34,764 bases of DNA from an uncultured Eubacteriales bacterium (GCA_934486915.1 CAKSRC010000013.1:1-34764), one strand, 5' to 3'. Numbered from the stretch's first letter, positions 16,452-25,688 are shown. Notes: a model not told the origin generated them from the letters alone. Program-made: numbers and translations.

Positions 16452-18674
16452 ATGTCAAAGGGAACAACATTAAGAATGTGGAGAAGATCTTTAGTGGTAT
16501 TGGTTATGTTGGTTGCAGTGGGCTTTTCAGTGATTATTTTTAGATTAGCTAAATTGCAGTTGGTAGATGGTGAGAGCCTCCAACAAAAGGCAATAGAGCA
16601 ACAACTTACTGATACGACTATTAACGCTCAAAGAGGTACTATATACGACTGCAACATGAAACCACTGGCGCAGAGTGCAACTGTGTGGACAGTGGTGCTG
16701 GAACCTGCATATTTGAAAGATGAGCAGGAAAAGGATTTGGTTGCAAGCGGTCTTTCTAAAATTTTAGATATGGACGAAAGTAAACTTAAGGAGTTATGCT
16801 CTAAGAAGTCTTTTTATACAGTAGCTAAAAGAAAAGTTGAAACGGATGTTAAGGAGCAGGTCATTAAGTTTAAAAATGATAATGATATAACAAACGGTAT
16901 AAGACTTATAGAAGACTATAAAAGGTACTATCCATATGGAAATTTTGCAGCACCCGTTATAGGCTTTACGGGGACGGACAGTCAAGGCCTTCTTGGTCTT
17001 GAAGCTTATTACAATAAATATTTGACAGGTCAGCCGGGTAGGGTTATAACTGCTAAGAATGCAAGGGGTACGGATATGCCTTTTGATTACGAGCAAATGA
17101 TCCCGGCGCAGGACGGATATAGTTTAGTGCTTTCTATAGATGAAGTTATTCAACACTTTTTGGAGAAAAATCTAGAGGAAGCAGTTATTAACAATAAAGT
17201 ACAAAACAGAGCAACAGCGATTGTAATGGATGTAAATACCGGCGAGATATTGGGCATGGCTGTAAAAGGGGATTTTGACCCTAATCATCCATTTGAAATA
17301 GCAGACCAAGAAGAAGCCAAAAGAATAGAATCACTTCCCGAAGAGGAGAAAAGCAAGGCTAAATCGGAAGCTCTACAAAAACAGTGGAGAAATAAGGCAA
17401 TAAGCGATACATATTATCCTGGCTCAGTTTTTAAGATGGTGACGGCTTCTATGGGATTTGAAGAGGGAGTAGTTGACGAAAATACACAGTTTACTTGTAC
17501 GGGCGGAATGAAACCGTATGAGGGTGCATCTTACGTAAGATGCCACAAAACTTCAGGCCATGGAACTCAAACCTTCTTGCAGGCTTTATGTAATTCGTGC
17601 AACCCGGCATTTATGATGTTAGGTCAAAAGATAGGCGCCGAGAAATATTATGAGCATTATTGTGGCTTTGGATTTTCTGAAAAAACAGGTATAGATCTTC
17701 CTGGTGAGGCTACAGATATATTCTTTAGCGAGGATGGGACTATGGGACCTATGGACTTGGCAGTTGCATCATTTGGTCAAAACTTTAGTATCACACCTAT
17801 CCAGATGCTTACAGCAGCCTCAGCTATAGCAAACGGAGGAAAAGTTGTTCAGCCTCATCTTGTAAAACAAATTATAGATAAAGACGGAAATATTATAGAG
17901 TCCATAGGTACAACAGTAAAAAGAAATGCAATTTCCGAAGATACAGCAAGAAGAGTATGTGCTATGCTTCAAACAAACGCTACAATAGGTTCAGGTAAAA
18001 ATGGTTATGTAGCGGGATATAGAGTTGGGGGTAAAACAGGTACTTCTGAAAAGATAGGCAGCAGTGGTGAAGGTGGAATGGATTACATCGCATCATACTG
18101 TGGATTTGCTCCAGCTGATAATGCAAAAGTGGCTATGCTCGTTTTTTGCGATACACCTAAGGGTGACAGTTATTACGGAGCTGCAGTAGCTGCACCGATT
18201 TTCGCAAAGGTAATGCAAGAGGTTTTGCCGTATTTGGGGATAGAAAAGAAATATACCGAAGAAGAGCTTGCTAAATTAGCGGTAAGTACACCGTCTGTCG
18301 TTGGAAAAAGTGTGGATGAAGCCAAGAATTTGCTTTATCAATCAGAGCTTAACGCCACAGTATTGGGGCTCGGAGATAAGGTTGTATCTCAAGTGCCTGA
18401 AGCCTCAAGACAAATACCTAAACAAGGAACAGTTGTATTATATACAGATCAGGACAGCACGTCAGAGACAGTGACAGTTCCAAATTTTGTTGGACTTACG
18501 GTATCACAAGCCAATTCGTTGGCGGCCTCTTCAAAACTTAATATTTCTATTACAGGAGCAATTACCTCAGGAGAAAGCGTTACTTGTTCCAGCCAAAGCG
18601 TACCCGAAGGATCGCAGGTATCCCCTGGTACGATAGTGAATATTAATTTCATACAAAAAGATCAAGTGCAGTAG
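16452..18674 (+). CDS. Division/sporulation class B penicillin-binding protein with two PASTA domains
   Basis: A transpeptidase of 740 residues (PbpB/SpoVD family). It has an N-terminal membrane anchor (about 14-32), a PBP dimerisation domain starting at NAQRGTIYD, and a transpeptidase domain with SVFK (active Ser325), SCN (382-384) and KTG (528-530). Two C-terminal PASTA domains follow (about 611-665 and 673-734), starting STPSVVGKSVDEAKNLL and VPNFVGLTVSQANSL. B. subtilis SpoVD has one PASTA domain and PbpB has two, so by layout this is PbpB-like. It is the only such gene in the cluster and may serve both vegetative septation and the spore cortex (inference). GGGAGGAAAAT precedes the ATG. 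Confidence 0.94.
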   Translation: MSKGTTLRMWRRSLVVLVMLVAVGFSVIIFRLAKLQLVDGESLQQKAIEQQLTDTTINAQRGTIYDCNMKPLAQSATVWTVVLEPAYLKDEQEKDLVASGLSKILDMDESKLKELCSKKSFYTVAKRKVETDVKEQVIKFKNDNDITNGIRLIEDYKRYYPYGNFAAPVIGFTGTDSQGLLGLEAYYNKYLTGQPGRVITAKNARGTDMPFDYEQMIPAQDGYSLVLSIDEVIQHFLEKNLEEAVINNKVQNRATAIVMDVNTGEILGMAVKGDFDPNHPFEIADQEEAKRIESLPEEEKSKAKSEALQKQWRNKAISDTYYPGSVFKMVTASMGFEEGVVDENTQFTCTGGMKPYEGASYVRCHKTSGHGTQTFLQALCNSCNPAFMMLGQKIGAEKYYEHYCGFGFSEKTGIDLPGEATDIFFSEDGTMGPMDLAVASFGQNFSITPIQMLTAASAIANGGKVVQPHLVKQIIDKDGNIIESIGTTVKRNAISEDTARRVCAMLQTNATIGSGKNGYVAGYRVGGKTGTSEKIGSSGEGGMDYIASYCGFAPADNAKVAMLVFCDTPKGDSYYGAAVAAPIFAKVMQEVLPYLGIEKKYTEEELAKLAVSTPSVVGKSVDEAKNLLYQSELNATVLGLGDKVVSQVPEASRQIPKQGTVVLYTDQDSTSETVTVPNFVGLTVSQANSLAASSKLNISITGAITSGESVTCSSQSVPEGSQVSPGTIVNINFIQKDQVQ

Positions 18675-18732
18675 AAAAATATTGATATTAACTATAAAAA
18701 ACATTTAATATGTATCCATAAAATAAAAAGCA

Positions 18733-18741
18733 TGATATAAT
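18733..18741 (+). promoter_or_regulatory. Extended -10 promoter candidate for mraY
   Basis: TGATATAAT is a perfect extended -10 element in the 101-base gap after the PBP gene; no good -35 is seen 17 bases upstream. It lies 34 bases before the mraY start codon. Confidence 0.45.
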
Positions 18742-18775
18742 CGTAAGAAAATGAATTTAAAAGGAGACTTTATAT

Positions 18776-19813
18776 ATGAATGGATTTTGGTCCTTAATTG
18801 CTGCTGTATTATCATTTGCCATTACTGCAATTTTAGGAAAATATTTGATCCCGTATTTACATAAACTAAAATATGGTCAAACTATTTTGGAAGATGGCCC
18901 ATCTTGGCATAAAAATAAGCAGGGTACCCCTACCATGGGTGGAATTATGTTTATTATAGGAATATTTATTACCGTAATAACATGTGTACCTTTATATTAT
19001 TATTTTTCTAAGGGTAGTACCTTTAGCATGGCTGAAACGCCTGTCATGTCGACAAAGGTATTCGCAGGCTTAGTTATGGCTATAGGATTTGGAATTGTAG
19101 GTTTTATAGATGATTATATAAAAGTTATAAAGAAAAGAAATTTGGGGCTTACAGCAATACAAAAGCTTTTGCTTCAGTTTTTAGTAGCGGGTTCTTATTT
19201 ATTTAGTGTGTATTATTCACAAAAATCACAAGGTGCTTTAAGTACAACTTCTACTGTAATCCCGTTTGTCGGCTCTGTGGATATAGGACCTCTCTATTTT
19301 CCTATAGCTGCTATTTTAATAGTCGGAATAGTTAACGCCGTAAATTTTACGGATGGTATAGATGGATTAAACGCATCAGTTACCTTTTTTGCAGCAGTGT
19401 TTTTGATGGTTATATCAAGCTTCTTGGGTATGCTTGGCATAAGCATATCAGCTGCAGCTTTGGCAGGCGGATGCCTAGGATTTTTAATTTGGAATTTCAA
19501 CCCGGCTAAGGTCTTTATGGGTGATACAGGTTCATTATTTTTAGGTGGAATGGTTTGTGCACTTGCCTTTGGCATTAATACCCCTATATTACTCTTGTTA
19601 TTGGGATTCGTTTATATATGTGAAATTTGTTCAGTTGTTATTCAAGTGGTTTATTTTAAGGCTACAAAAGGTAAGCGTTTATTTAAGATGAGCCCTATAC
19701 ACCATCACTTTGAAATGTGTGGATGGTCTGAAACTAAGATATGTACTAACTTTAGTTTAGTTGAAATTGTTATGGGTGTAATTGCATTGCTTTTAGTATT
19801 TTTCGGGATGTAG
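18776..19813 (+). CDS. mraY: Phospho-N-acetylmuramoyl-pentapeptide transferase
   Basis: A polytopic membrane enzyme of 345 residues (about ten helices). It moves phospho-MurNAc-pentapeptide onto undecaprenyl phosphate, making lipid I on the inner face of the membrane. Catalytic and diagnostic motifs are present in order: GTPTMGGIMF, FIDDYIKV (Asp112-Asp113), NFTDGIDGLN, FMGDTGSLFLGG and IHHHFE. AAAGGAGA lies before the ATG. Normally murD follows; here the next gene is ftsW, 58 bases on. Confidence 0.97.
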   Translation: MNGFWSLIAAVLSFAITAILGKYLIPYLHKLKYGQTILEDGPSWHKNKQGTPTMGGIMFIIGIFITVITCVPLYYYFSKGSTFSMAETPVMSTKVFAGLVMAIGFGIVGFIDDYIKVIKKRNLGLTAIQKLLLQFLVAGSYLFSVYYSQKSQGALSTTSTVIPFVGSVDIGPLYFPIAAILIVGIVNAVNFTDGIDGLNASVTFFAAVFLMVISSFLGMLGISISAAALAGGCLGFLIWNFNPAKVFMGDTGSLFLGGMVCALAFGINTPILLLLLGFVYICEICSVVIQVVYFKATKGKRLFKMSPIHHHFEMCGWSETKICTNFSLVEIVMGVIALLLVFFGM

Positions 19814-19871
19814 ATTTAGGTTATATTTTAAGCAATTATTATAATAATATATAAGTAAAGGAGGGCTAAAA

Positions 19872-21095
19872 ATGGAAAGTGGAAAAGTTACTCGTATGCC
19901 TGTAGATTACCAAGAGGCGAACGCAGAGCATAAAAAATCATCTAAAAAAGGATCTTCAAAGATTAAAAAGAAGTTTAAGGCCTTTTCGATACGTTCAGGC
20001 CTTGATATGCCCTTCTTTTTTCTTGTATTAACATTGGTTATTATAGGTCTTGTTATGTTATTTTCTGCAAGTTATCCATATGCCTATTATAATATGAACG
20101 GCAATAGCTACTATTTCATAAAAAACCAGATAGTTTTTGCTGTTATGGGATTTGTTGCAATGGTGTCTCTCTCATACTTTGATTATCATCATTTGCATAA
20201 ATTTTCACTGGCTTTTTTAGGCGTATCATTTGCCCTTTTGGTATTGGTTTTATTTATGCCTACCGTAAATGGGGTGCATAGGTGGATACAACTTGGGTCG
20301 TTTAGTTTCCAGGCATCAGAAATAACTAAGTTTGCTATAGTTTTGTTTTTCGCACATTTAATATCGATTAATTTTAGAAAAATGACTACGTTTAAATATG
20401 GCATACTTCCGTTTGCTATAGTTTTATTGCCCACTGTCGTGCTACTTGCATTAGAGCCTCACATTTCCTGTACGGTTATAGTCGTTATGCTTTCGGCATT
20501 AATGCTATTTATAGGCGGGGTAAAACTTAGATGGTTTGGTTCGGTTTTGGGGATTATATCCGCAGGACTTATTTACTTAGTAGTGTTTACTGATAAACTT
20601 ACCTATGCAAATGACCGTATTTCAGGATGGCTTGACCCATTTTCGGCAACATCCGGTGCGGACACATGGCAAACTAAACAAGGCCTTTATGCCATAGGGT
20701 CAGGTGGACTTTTGGGTGTTGGACTTGGAAATTCAAGGCAAAAATATTTGTATATACCGGAGCCCCAAAATGACTTCATATTCTCAGTTGTATGTGAAGA
20801 GCTTGGGTTTGTAGGGGCTTTGATAATATTGATACTTTTTGCTATGCTTATATGGAGAGGTATAGTACTTTCTATGAGAGCCAAGGATAAATTTGGAGCT
20901 CTGCTTGGTATAGGTCTTACTGTGCAGGTTGGACTTCAAGTGGTATTAAATATTGCGGTTGTAACAAACACAATACCAAATACCGGTATAAGTTTACCGT
21001 TTTTTAGCTATGGGGGGTCATCACTTATGATGCTTCTGGCTCAAATGGGAATAATTTTGTCTATATCGAGGACATCTAATTTAGAAAAAAGTTAG
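19872..21095 (+). CDS. ftsW: Lipid II polymerase FtsW/SpoVE
   Basis: A SEDS-family glycosyltransferase of 407 residues with ten predicted transmembrane helices and a polar, basic N-terminal extension of about 45 residues. GVHRWIQLGSFSFQASEITK, GSGGLLGVGLGNSRQK and IPEPQNDFIFSVVCEELG hold the family signatures; the Asp in QNDFIF corresponds to the catalytic Asp of RodA/FtsW. The C-terminal PNTGISLPFFSYGGSS is also typical. It works with the PASTA PBP encoded upstream. In clostridia the dcw-encoded copy may serve as FtsW, SpoVE or both, and sequence alone does not decide. GGAGGG lies 5 bases before the ATG. Confidence 0.94.
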   Translation: MESGKVTRMPVDYQEANAEHKKSSKKGSSKIKKKFKAFSIRSGLDMPFFFLVLTLVIIGLVMLFSASYPYAYYNMNGNSYYFIKNQIVFAVMGFVAMVSLSYFDYHHLHKFSLAFLGVSFALLVLVLFMPTVNGVHRWIQLGSFSFQASEITKFAIVLFFAHLISINFRKMTTFKYGILPFAIVLLPTVVLLALEPHISCTVIVVMLSALMLFIGGVKLRWFGSVLGIISAGLIYLVVFTDKLTYANDRISGWLDPFSATSGADTWQTKQGLYAIGSGGLLGVGLGNSRQKYLYIPEPQNDFIFSVVCEELGFVGALIILILFAMLIWRGIVLSMRAKDKFGALLGIGLTVQVGLQVVLNIAVVTNTIPNTGISLPFFSYGGSSLMMLLAQMGIILSISRTSNLEKS

Positions 21096-21110
21096 AAAAG
21101 AGGATAATAA

Positions 21111-22235
21111 TTGAGAATAATATTTGCAGGCGGCGGAACAGCAGGTCACATCAATCCGGCTTTGGCAGTGGCCGATTATATAAGAAATCATGACAAAGAT
21201 GCAGAAATTTTATATGTAGGTGCTGTAAACTCTATGGAGGAAAAGTTAGCTTCAAAGGCTAACTTCGATTTTAAAGGCATTACTGTTTCAGGATTTTCAA
21301 GAGAGATAAGCTTAAAAGGGCTAAAAAAGAATATAGTTACCGTAAAAAGAATTTTTACTTCAAGCAGAGAATCCAAAAAAATTATAAAAGAGTTTAAACC
21401 TGATATTTGTATGGGTACCGGTGGATATGTTAGCGGGCCGGTATTGAAAGTAGCGGCAAATATGGGGATACCTATTATAATTCATGAGCAAAATGCTTAT
21501 CCGGGTGTTGCGAATAAAATGTTAGCTAAGTATGCAAAAAAGGTTATGTTGGCTTCCAATGATGCAAGAAAATATTTTAATAAGGATTGTGATATAGTTT
21601 TGACGGGAAACCCTGTAAGAACTAAAGTTATACAAGCAAATAAGGCCGCTTCGAGAGAAAAGCTTAAACTTGATTCGAGGCCTTTAGTACTTTCCTTTGG
21701 GGGTAGTTTGGGTGCAAGAAAGATTAATGAGGCTGTGGCTGATTTAATTAAGGAAACAAGTAAGGATGACAGATACCAACACATTCATGCGTATGGCAAA
21801 TATGGCACATGGTTTAATGACCTTTTAAAACAAAAGGGAGTAGACGTTAAAAAACATAAAAATCTCGATATAAGGGAATTTATCGATGACATGGATACTT
21901 GCCTTGCCGCAGCTGACATAGTTATATGCAGGGCAGGAGCAATTACTCTAAGTGAATTGCAGGTTCAAGGAAAGGCTTCTATATTGATTCCATCCCCTAA
22001 TGTCGCAGAAAATCATCAATACCACAATGCTATGGCTTTGGTGAGAAACAATGCGGCCGAAATAATAGAAGAAAAGGACCTTACCGGAAAAGGACTTACT
22101 CAAAAGGTTGATGAGATACTCCAAAACAAGGGTACTTTATCTCAACTTGAAAATAACGCCAAAAAAATGGCTATAATAGATACAAACGAGAAAATTTATA
22201 ATATAATTAAAAAAATTGTGAAAGAAACAAAGTAA
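21111..22235 (+). CDS. murG: UDP-GlcNAc--lipid I N-acetylglucosaminyltransferase
   Basis: A 374-residue GT28 glycosyltransferase that converts lipid I to lipid II at the inner membrane face. The N-terminal GGGTAGHINPALAVA loop, MGTGGYVSGPV, HEQNAYPGVANK, the SFGGSLGARKINEAV nucleotide loop and CRAGAITLSEL followed by IPSPNVAENHQYHNA give a certain identification. Start is TTG at 21111 with AGAGGAT before it; it gives MRIIFAGGG, the usual MurG start. It follows ftsW by 15 bases. Confidence 0.97.
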   Translation: MRIIFAGGGTAGHINPALAVADYIRNHDKDAEILYVGAVNSMEEKLASKANFDFKGITVSGFSREISLKGLKKNIVTVKRIFTSSRESKKIIKEFKPDICMGTGGYVSGPVLKVAANMGIPIIIHEQNAYPGVANKMLAKYAKKVMLASNDARKYFNKDCDIVLTGNPVRTKVIQANKAASREKLKLDSRPLVLSFGGSLGARKINEAVADLIKETSKDDRYQHIHAYGKYGTWFNDLLKQKGVDVKKHKNLDIREFIDDMDTCLAAADIVICRAGAITLSELQVQGKASILIPSPNVAENHQYHNAMALVRNNAAEIIEEKDLTGKGLTQKVDEILQNKGTLSQLENNAKKMAIIDTNEKIYNIIKKIVKETK

Positions 22236-22267
22236 CATACATATTTTATGTTTTCACATCATCTTTT

Positions 22268-22317
22268 TTAAAAGCATAATATATTTAGCAAGGGGAAGAT
22301 TGCTATTTAGCTTTTAA
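22268..22317 (+). promoter_or_regulatory. Two-tier stem-loop in the murA leader
   Basis: TTAAAAGC (22268-22275) pairs with GCTTTTAA (22310-22317), and inside it TAGCAA pairs with TTGCTA around GGGGAAGA. The outer arm borders the murA ribosome site (AAAGGGTG). It could affect translation or be a weak murG terminator. Confidence 0.35.
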
Positions 22318-22332
22318 GAAAGGGTGTTTGAG

Positions 22333-23586
22333 ATGTCAAAACTTTTAATAGATGGGTTTAGAAAATTAGAAGGGGAAGTTAATATACATGGTGCAAAAAA
22401 CAGTGTTCTCCCCATTTTGGCATCGACAATATTATGTAAAGGCGATTGTATAATACATAATTGCCCAAATTTATCCGATGTAGAAGTTTCGATAGATATA
22501 TTAAAATACCTTGGCGCTGTTGTAAAAAGAGAGAGTAATACACTAATTGTTAATACAAACAGCATTTTTAGATATGATATACCAGATTCGCTTATGCGTG
22601 AGATGAGGTCATCTATTATATTTTTAGGTGCAATATCATCAAGATACAAAAAAGCAAGGCTTTCCTTTCCCGGGGGCTGTGAACTGGGTCCCAGACCCAT
22701 TGACTTACATCTAAAAGCATTAAAAAAGATGAAATTGGAGATTAATGAAGATCATGGCTTTTTAGATTGTTTTTCAAATGGACCTTTAATTGGAGCGGAT
22801 ATTGATCTATCATTTCCAAGCGTTGGTGCGACGGAAAATATAATGTTGGCGGCAACTCTTGCAAAAGGAAAAACTACAATAAGTAATGCTGCAAGGGAAC
22901 CTGAAATTTGTGATCTTGCTTCATTTTTGAATAAGTGCGGGGCTAAAATAGTTGGTGCCGGCGAGGGAACTATAACTATTTATGGTGTTGATGAATTGTT
23001 TGGGGTGGAGCACAGCGTTATCCCGGACAGAATAGCTGCAGCTACGTTTATGTCGTCTGTTGCGGCGGCTAAGGGAGAGGTTTGCTTAAGAAATATAATA
23101 CCCGAGCATTTAAGCTCAATTATCCCTATTTTTGAAGAGGCAGGTTGTGATTTAACAGTTTATGATGATGCAATTAAAGTAAAAATGTTTGATAGACTAA
23201 AACCTGTAAAATTTATAAGAACAATGCCTTATCCGGGTTTTCCGACAGATGCGCAGGCGCCTATTATGGCTATGTTGACTTTAGCAGACGGCAATAGTAT
23301 GTTTATAGAAAATATATTTGACAGCAGGTATAATCATGTTGGCGAACTTACAAGGATGGGAGCTAATATAAAAGTCGAGGGAAAAGTTGCTGTTGTAGAG
23401 GGAGTTAAGAGTCTATATGGTGCTGTGGTAAATTCTACGGATTTGAGGGGAGCAGCAGCCTTGGTTGTAGCCGGATTGGCAGCAGAGGGAATTACTGAAA
23501 TAACGGAGCTTAAACATCTTGATAGGGGTTATGAAAATCTTGAAGATAGGTTGAATAAAATAGGAGCAAGACTTAAAAGGATATGA
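22333..23586 (+). CDS. murA: UDP-N-acetylglucosamine 1-carboxyvinyltransferase
   Basis: A 417-residue enzyme that transfers enolpyruvate from PEP to UDP-GlcNAc, the first committed step of peptidoglycan synthesis and the fosfomycin target. GAKNSVLP contains Lys22-Asn23, and GGCELGPRPID holds the PEP- and fosfomycin-reactive Cys (Cys116), so it should be fosfomycin-sensitive. FPSVGATENIMLAA and PYPGFPTDAQAP also match. The open frame reaches a GTG at 22324, but MSKLLIDG at 22333 is the natural start, with AAAGGGTG about 7 bases before it. Clostridia often have two MurA copies; this is the dcw-linked one. Confidence 0.96.
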   Translation: MSKLLIDGFRKLEGEVNIHGAKNSVLPILASTILCKGDCIIHNCPNLSDVEVSIDILKYLGAVVKRESNTLIVNTNSIFRYDIPDSLMREMRSSIIFLGAISSRYKKARLSFPGGCELGPRPIDLHLKALKKMKLEINEDHGFLDCFSNGPLIGADIDLSFPSVGATENIMLAATLAKGKTTISNAAREPEICDLASFLNKCGAKIVGAGEGTITIYGVDELFGVEHSVIPDRIAAATFMSSVAAAKGEVCLRNIIPEHLSSIIPIFEEAGCDLTVYDDAIKVKMFDRLKPVKFIRTMPYPGFPTDAQAPIMAMLTLADGNSMFIENIFDSRYNHVGELTRMGANIKVEGKVAVVEGVKSLYGAVVNSTDLRGAAALVVAGLAAEGITEITELKHLDRGYENLEDRLNKIGARLKRI

Positions 23587-23590
23587 TTTT

Positions 23591-24397
23591 ATGAAGGATG
23601 ATTTAAAAAACAAGAGAAAGAAGAAGACAAGGAAAAAAGCTCCAAAAACTAATTTTGGAAGGAAACTAAAAAAAGTAACCTTTTATTTTGGTTTACTTTC
23701 TATTATAGTTTTTATTGGAGTGCTTCTATCATTAACGGTTTTATTTAAAATTGATACAGTAGAAGTTGAAGGGGATACAAGATACGACAAAAACGATATA
23801 GCATCTGAGTGTACAATAAAAAAGGGAGAAAATTTATTGTTGGCTGATGCTAAGTCTTGTAAGGAAAAGATCGAAAAAGAGTTTCCATATATTGAAGAAG
23901 TCAGTATAGATAAACGTATACCATCTAAGGTTATTGTAAATGTAAAAGAGGCTGCAGTTTCGGGAGTTATTGAACTTAATGACAATATGTATGCAGTGGT
24001 AAGTGACAAAGCTAAGGTTTTGGATATTGTTGAATCTCCGCTTGATGGCTATGCGATTATTAAGGGCACTAATATAAAAACTGCTAATAAATCTGAACAT
24101 CTTTCTTTGACGGATGATCATTTAAGATATGCATTTCAGGATCTTATGGAAGTATTAAAAAAGTATGATTTTCATAATATTACTGAGATTGACCTTGTTA
24201 ATTTTCTTAATATCAGCATTACTTATGAAGATAGAGTTAAAATTCTGCTTGGAAGTGATGATTCTCTTGATTATAAGTTGCAAACGGCAAATGAGATTAT
24301 TAAAAACAAGCTGAATTCTACCGAAAGGGGGGTCCTAGATCTTTCGGTAGTTTCAGAAGATGGACATTCATACTTTATGCCTGAGTACATATCATAA
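23591..24397 (+). CDS. ftsQ: Cell division protein FtsQ/DivIB
   Basis: A 268-residue bitopic protein with a very basic cytoplasmic tail (KNKRKKKTRKK), one transmembrane helix (about 31-52) and a POTRA domain starting at FKIDTVEVEGDTRYDKNDI (about 52-118). The FtsQ-type segment FPYIEEVSIDKRIPSKVIVNV is clear, with a C-terminal beta domain after it. It bridges FtsL/DivIC to the septal synthases outside the membrane. The ATG comes 4 bases after the murA stop, and AAAGGA lies inside the end of murA, so translation is coupled. Confidence 0.93.
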   Translation: MKDDLKNKRKKKTRKKAPKTNFGRKLKKVTFYFGLLSIIVFIGVLLSLTVLFKIDTVEVEGDTRYDKNDIASECTIKKGENLLLADAKSCKEKIEKEFPYIEEVSIDKRIPSKVIVNVKEAAVSGVIELNDNMYAVVSDKAKVLDIVESPLDGYAIIKGTNIKTANKSEHLSLTDDHLRYAFQDLMEVLKKYDFHNITEIDLVNFLNISITYEDRVKILLGSDDSLDYKLQTANEIIKNKLNSTERGVLDLSVVSEDGHSYFMPEYIS

Positions 24398-24401
24398 AAA
24401 T

Positions 24402-24436
24402 TTTACTTTATTAATAAAGTAAACAATATATTTTTT
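24402..24436 (+). terminator. AT-only hairpin after ftsQ
   Basis: A perfect 9-bp palindromic stem (TTTACTTTA, loop TTAA, TAAAGTAAA) 4 bases after the ftsQ stop; the T-run starts 7 bases after the stem, so it is probably only a partial terminator ahead of ftsZ. Confidence 0.4.
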
Positions 24437-24446
24437 CAGTTTAGTG

Positions 24447-24475
24447 TTGAAATTTGTTTGCAAAAGTGTTAAATT
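24447..24475 (+). promoter_or_regulatory. Possible ftsZ promoter
   Basis: TTGAAA followed after 17 bases by TAAATT, with other AT-rich alternatives nearby (TTTGCA and TTATAT). The 122-base gap and the hairpin before it suggest that ftsZ has its own promoter, but the exact elements are uncertain. Confidence 0.35.
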
Positions 24476-24522
24476 ATTATTATATGGAATTTTAGGAGAT
24501 AATAAAATTAGGAGGAATTTTG

Positions 24523-25680
24523 GTGTCTTTCGAATTAGAAAATGACTTTGACAATATAGTTCAAATAAAAGTTATAGGTGTTGGCGGCGGCGGTGGAAAT
24601 GCTGTAGACAGGATGGTGACATCTGGTGTTAAATGCGTAGAGTTCATTTCTGTCAATACCGATAGACAAGCCTTACTTAGGTCTAAAGCTACTCAAAAGA
24701 TTCAAATAGGGGAGAAGATTACCCATGGTAAGGGTGCAGGTTCTAAGCCTGAAATAGGCCAAAAATCTGCAGAAGAAAGCAGGGAAGATATCGCTGCAGC
24801 TTTAAAAGGAACCGATATGGTGTTCATTACGGCCGGTATGGGTGGAGGAACTGGTACAGGTGCAGCTCCTGTCGTTGCAGAAATAGCTAAGGATTTAGGA
24901 ATACTTACAGTAGGTATAGTTACCAAACCGTTTTCATTTGAAGGAAGAAGACGTATGGAACAGGCCGAAAACGGTATTGCTCAATTAAGAGAAAATGTAG
25001 ACTCTTTAGTTGTTATTCCAAATGAAAGGTTAAAATATGCTAGCGAGCAGAAAATAACTCTTGCAAATGCTTTTGCTGTTGCCGATGATGTATTAAGGCA
25101 GGGCGTACAAAGTATTTCTGACTTAATCTTGCTCCCGGGTCTTGTTAACCTAGACTTTGCCGATGTTACAGCGGTTATGAAAAGTGCGGGTTATGCTCAT
25201 ATGGGTGTTGGACGTGCTACCGGCAAACAAAAGGCAGAAGATGCAGCTAATATGGCTATTTCAAGTCCTCTTTTGGAGACAGCTATAAACGGTGCAAGAG
25301 GTGTTATAATAAATATAACATCATCGCCCGATATTGGACTTGATGAAATCGAAATAGCATCTTCTATGATATCAGAACAGGCAGACCCTGATGCAAATAT
25401 CATATGGGGAGCTGCTTTTGATGAAGCTATGGATGACGAAATAAGCGTTACAGTTATAGCTACAGGTTTTGATACAAAAGACCAAATTAGTAGCGAATTA
25501 CCAATAAAAAAGGCCGTAGAAACTAATTCTACCGAATCAAATGCGTTTACTAATACAAATCAGGCTCAAGATTTTAGGGTTAGCGGTGGATTAAATAACT
25601 CTAATGACACAAAAGAAAGTAAAGATACATCCGAAGACGATACATTCTATGACATAATGTCTATTTTTAATAGAAAATAA
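24523..25680 (+). CDS. ftsZ: Cell division protein FtsZ
   Basis: The tubulin-like GTPase that forms the Z ring, 385 residues. The N-terminal VIGVGGGGGNAVDRM, the tubulin signature GGGTGTG (106-112), the NLDFADV T7 loop and a FDTKD transition to a disordered linker are all present. TTG at 24520 and GTG at 24523 both fit; GTG is 7 bases after AGGAGG and preferred. The C-terminal peptide is YDIMSIFNRK instead of the usual DIPxFLRR, although it keeps acidic-then-basic polarity. No ftsA precedes it, so Z-ring anchoring must use another protein such as SepF, not in this window. Confidence 0.97.
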   Translation: MSFELENDFDNIVQIKVIGVGGGGGNAVDRMVTSGVKCVEFISVNTDRQALLRSKATQKIQIGEKITHGKGAGSKPEIGQKSAEESREDIAAALKGTDMVFITAGMGGGTGTGAAPVVAEIAKDLGILTVGIVTKPFSFEGRRRMEQAENGIAQLRENVDSLVVIPNERLKYASEQKITLANAFAVADDVLRQGVQSISDLILLPGLVNLDFADVTAVMKSAGYAHMGVGRATGKQKAEDAANMAISSPLLETAINGARGVIINITSSPDIGLDEIEIASSMISEQADPDANIIWGAAFDEAMDDEISVTVIATGFDTKDQISSELPIKKAVETNSTESNAFTNTNQAQDFRVSGGLNNSNDTKESKDTSEDDTFYDIMSIFNRK

Positions 25681-25688
25681 CATACTTA

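Noticed and set aside
22314..22700. Minus-strand open frame of 128 codons opposite the start of murA
   Set aside because: Antisense shadow of a conserved gene, with no start signals and no recognisable family.
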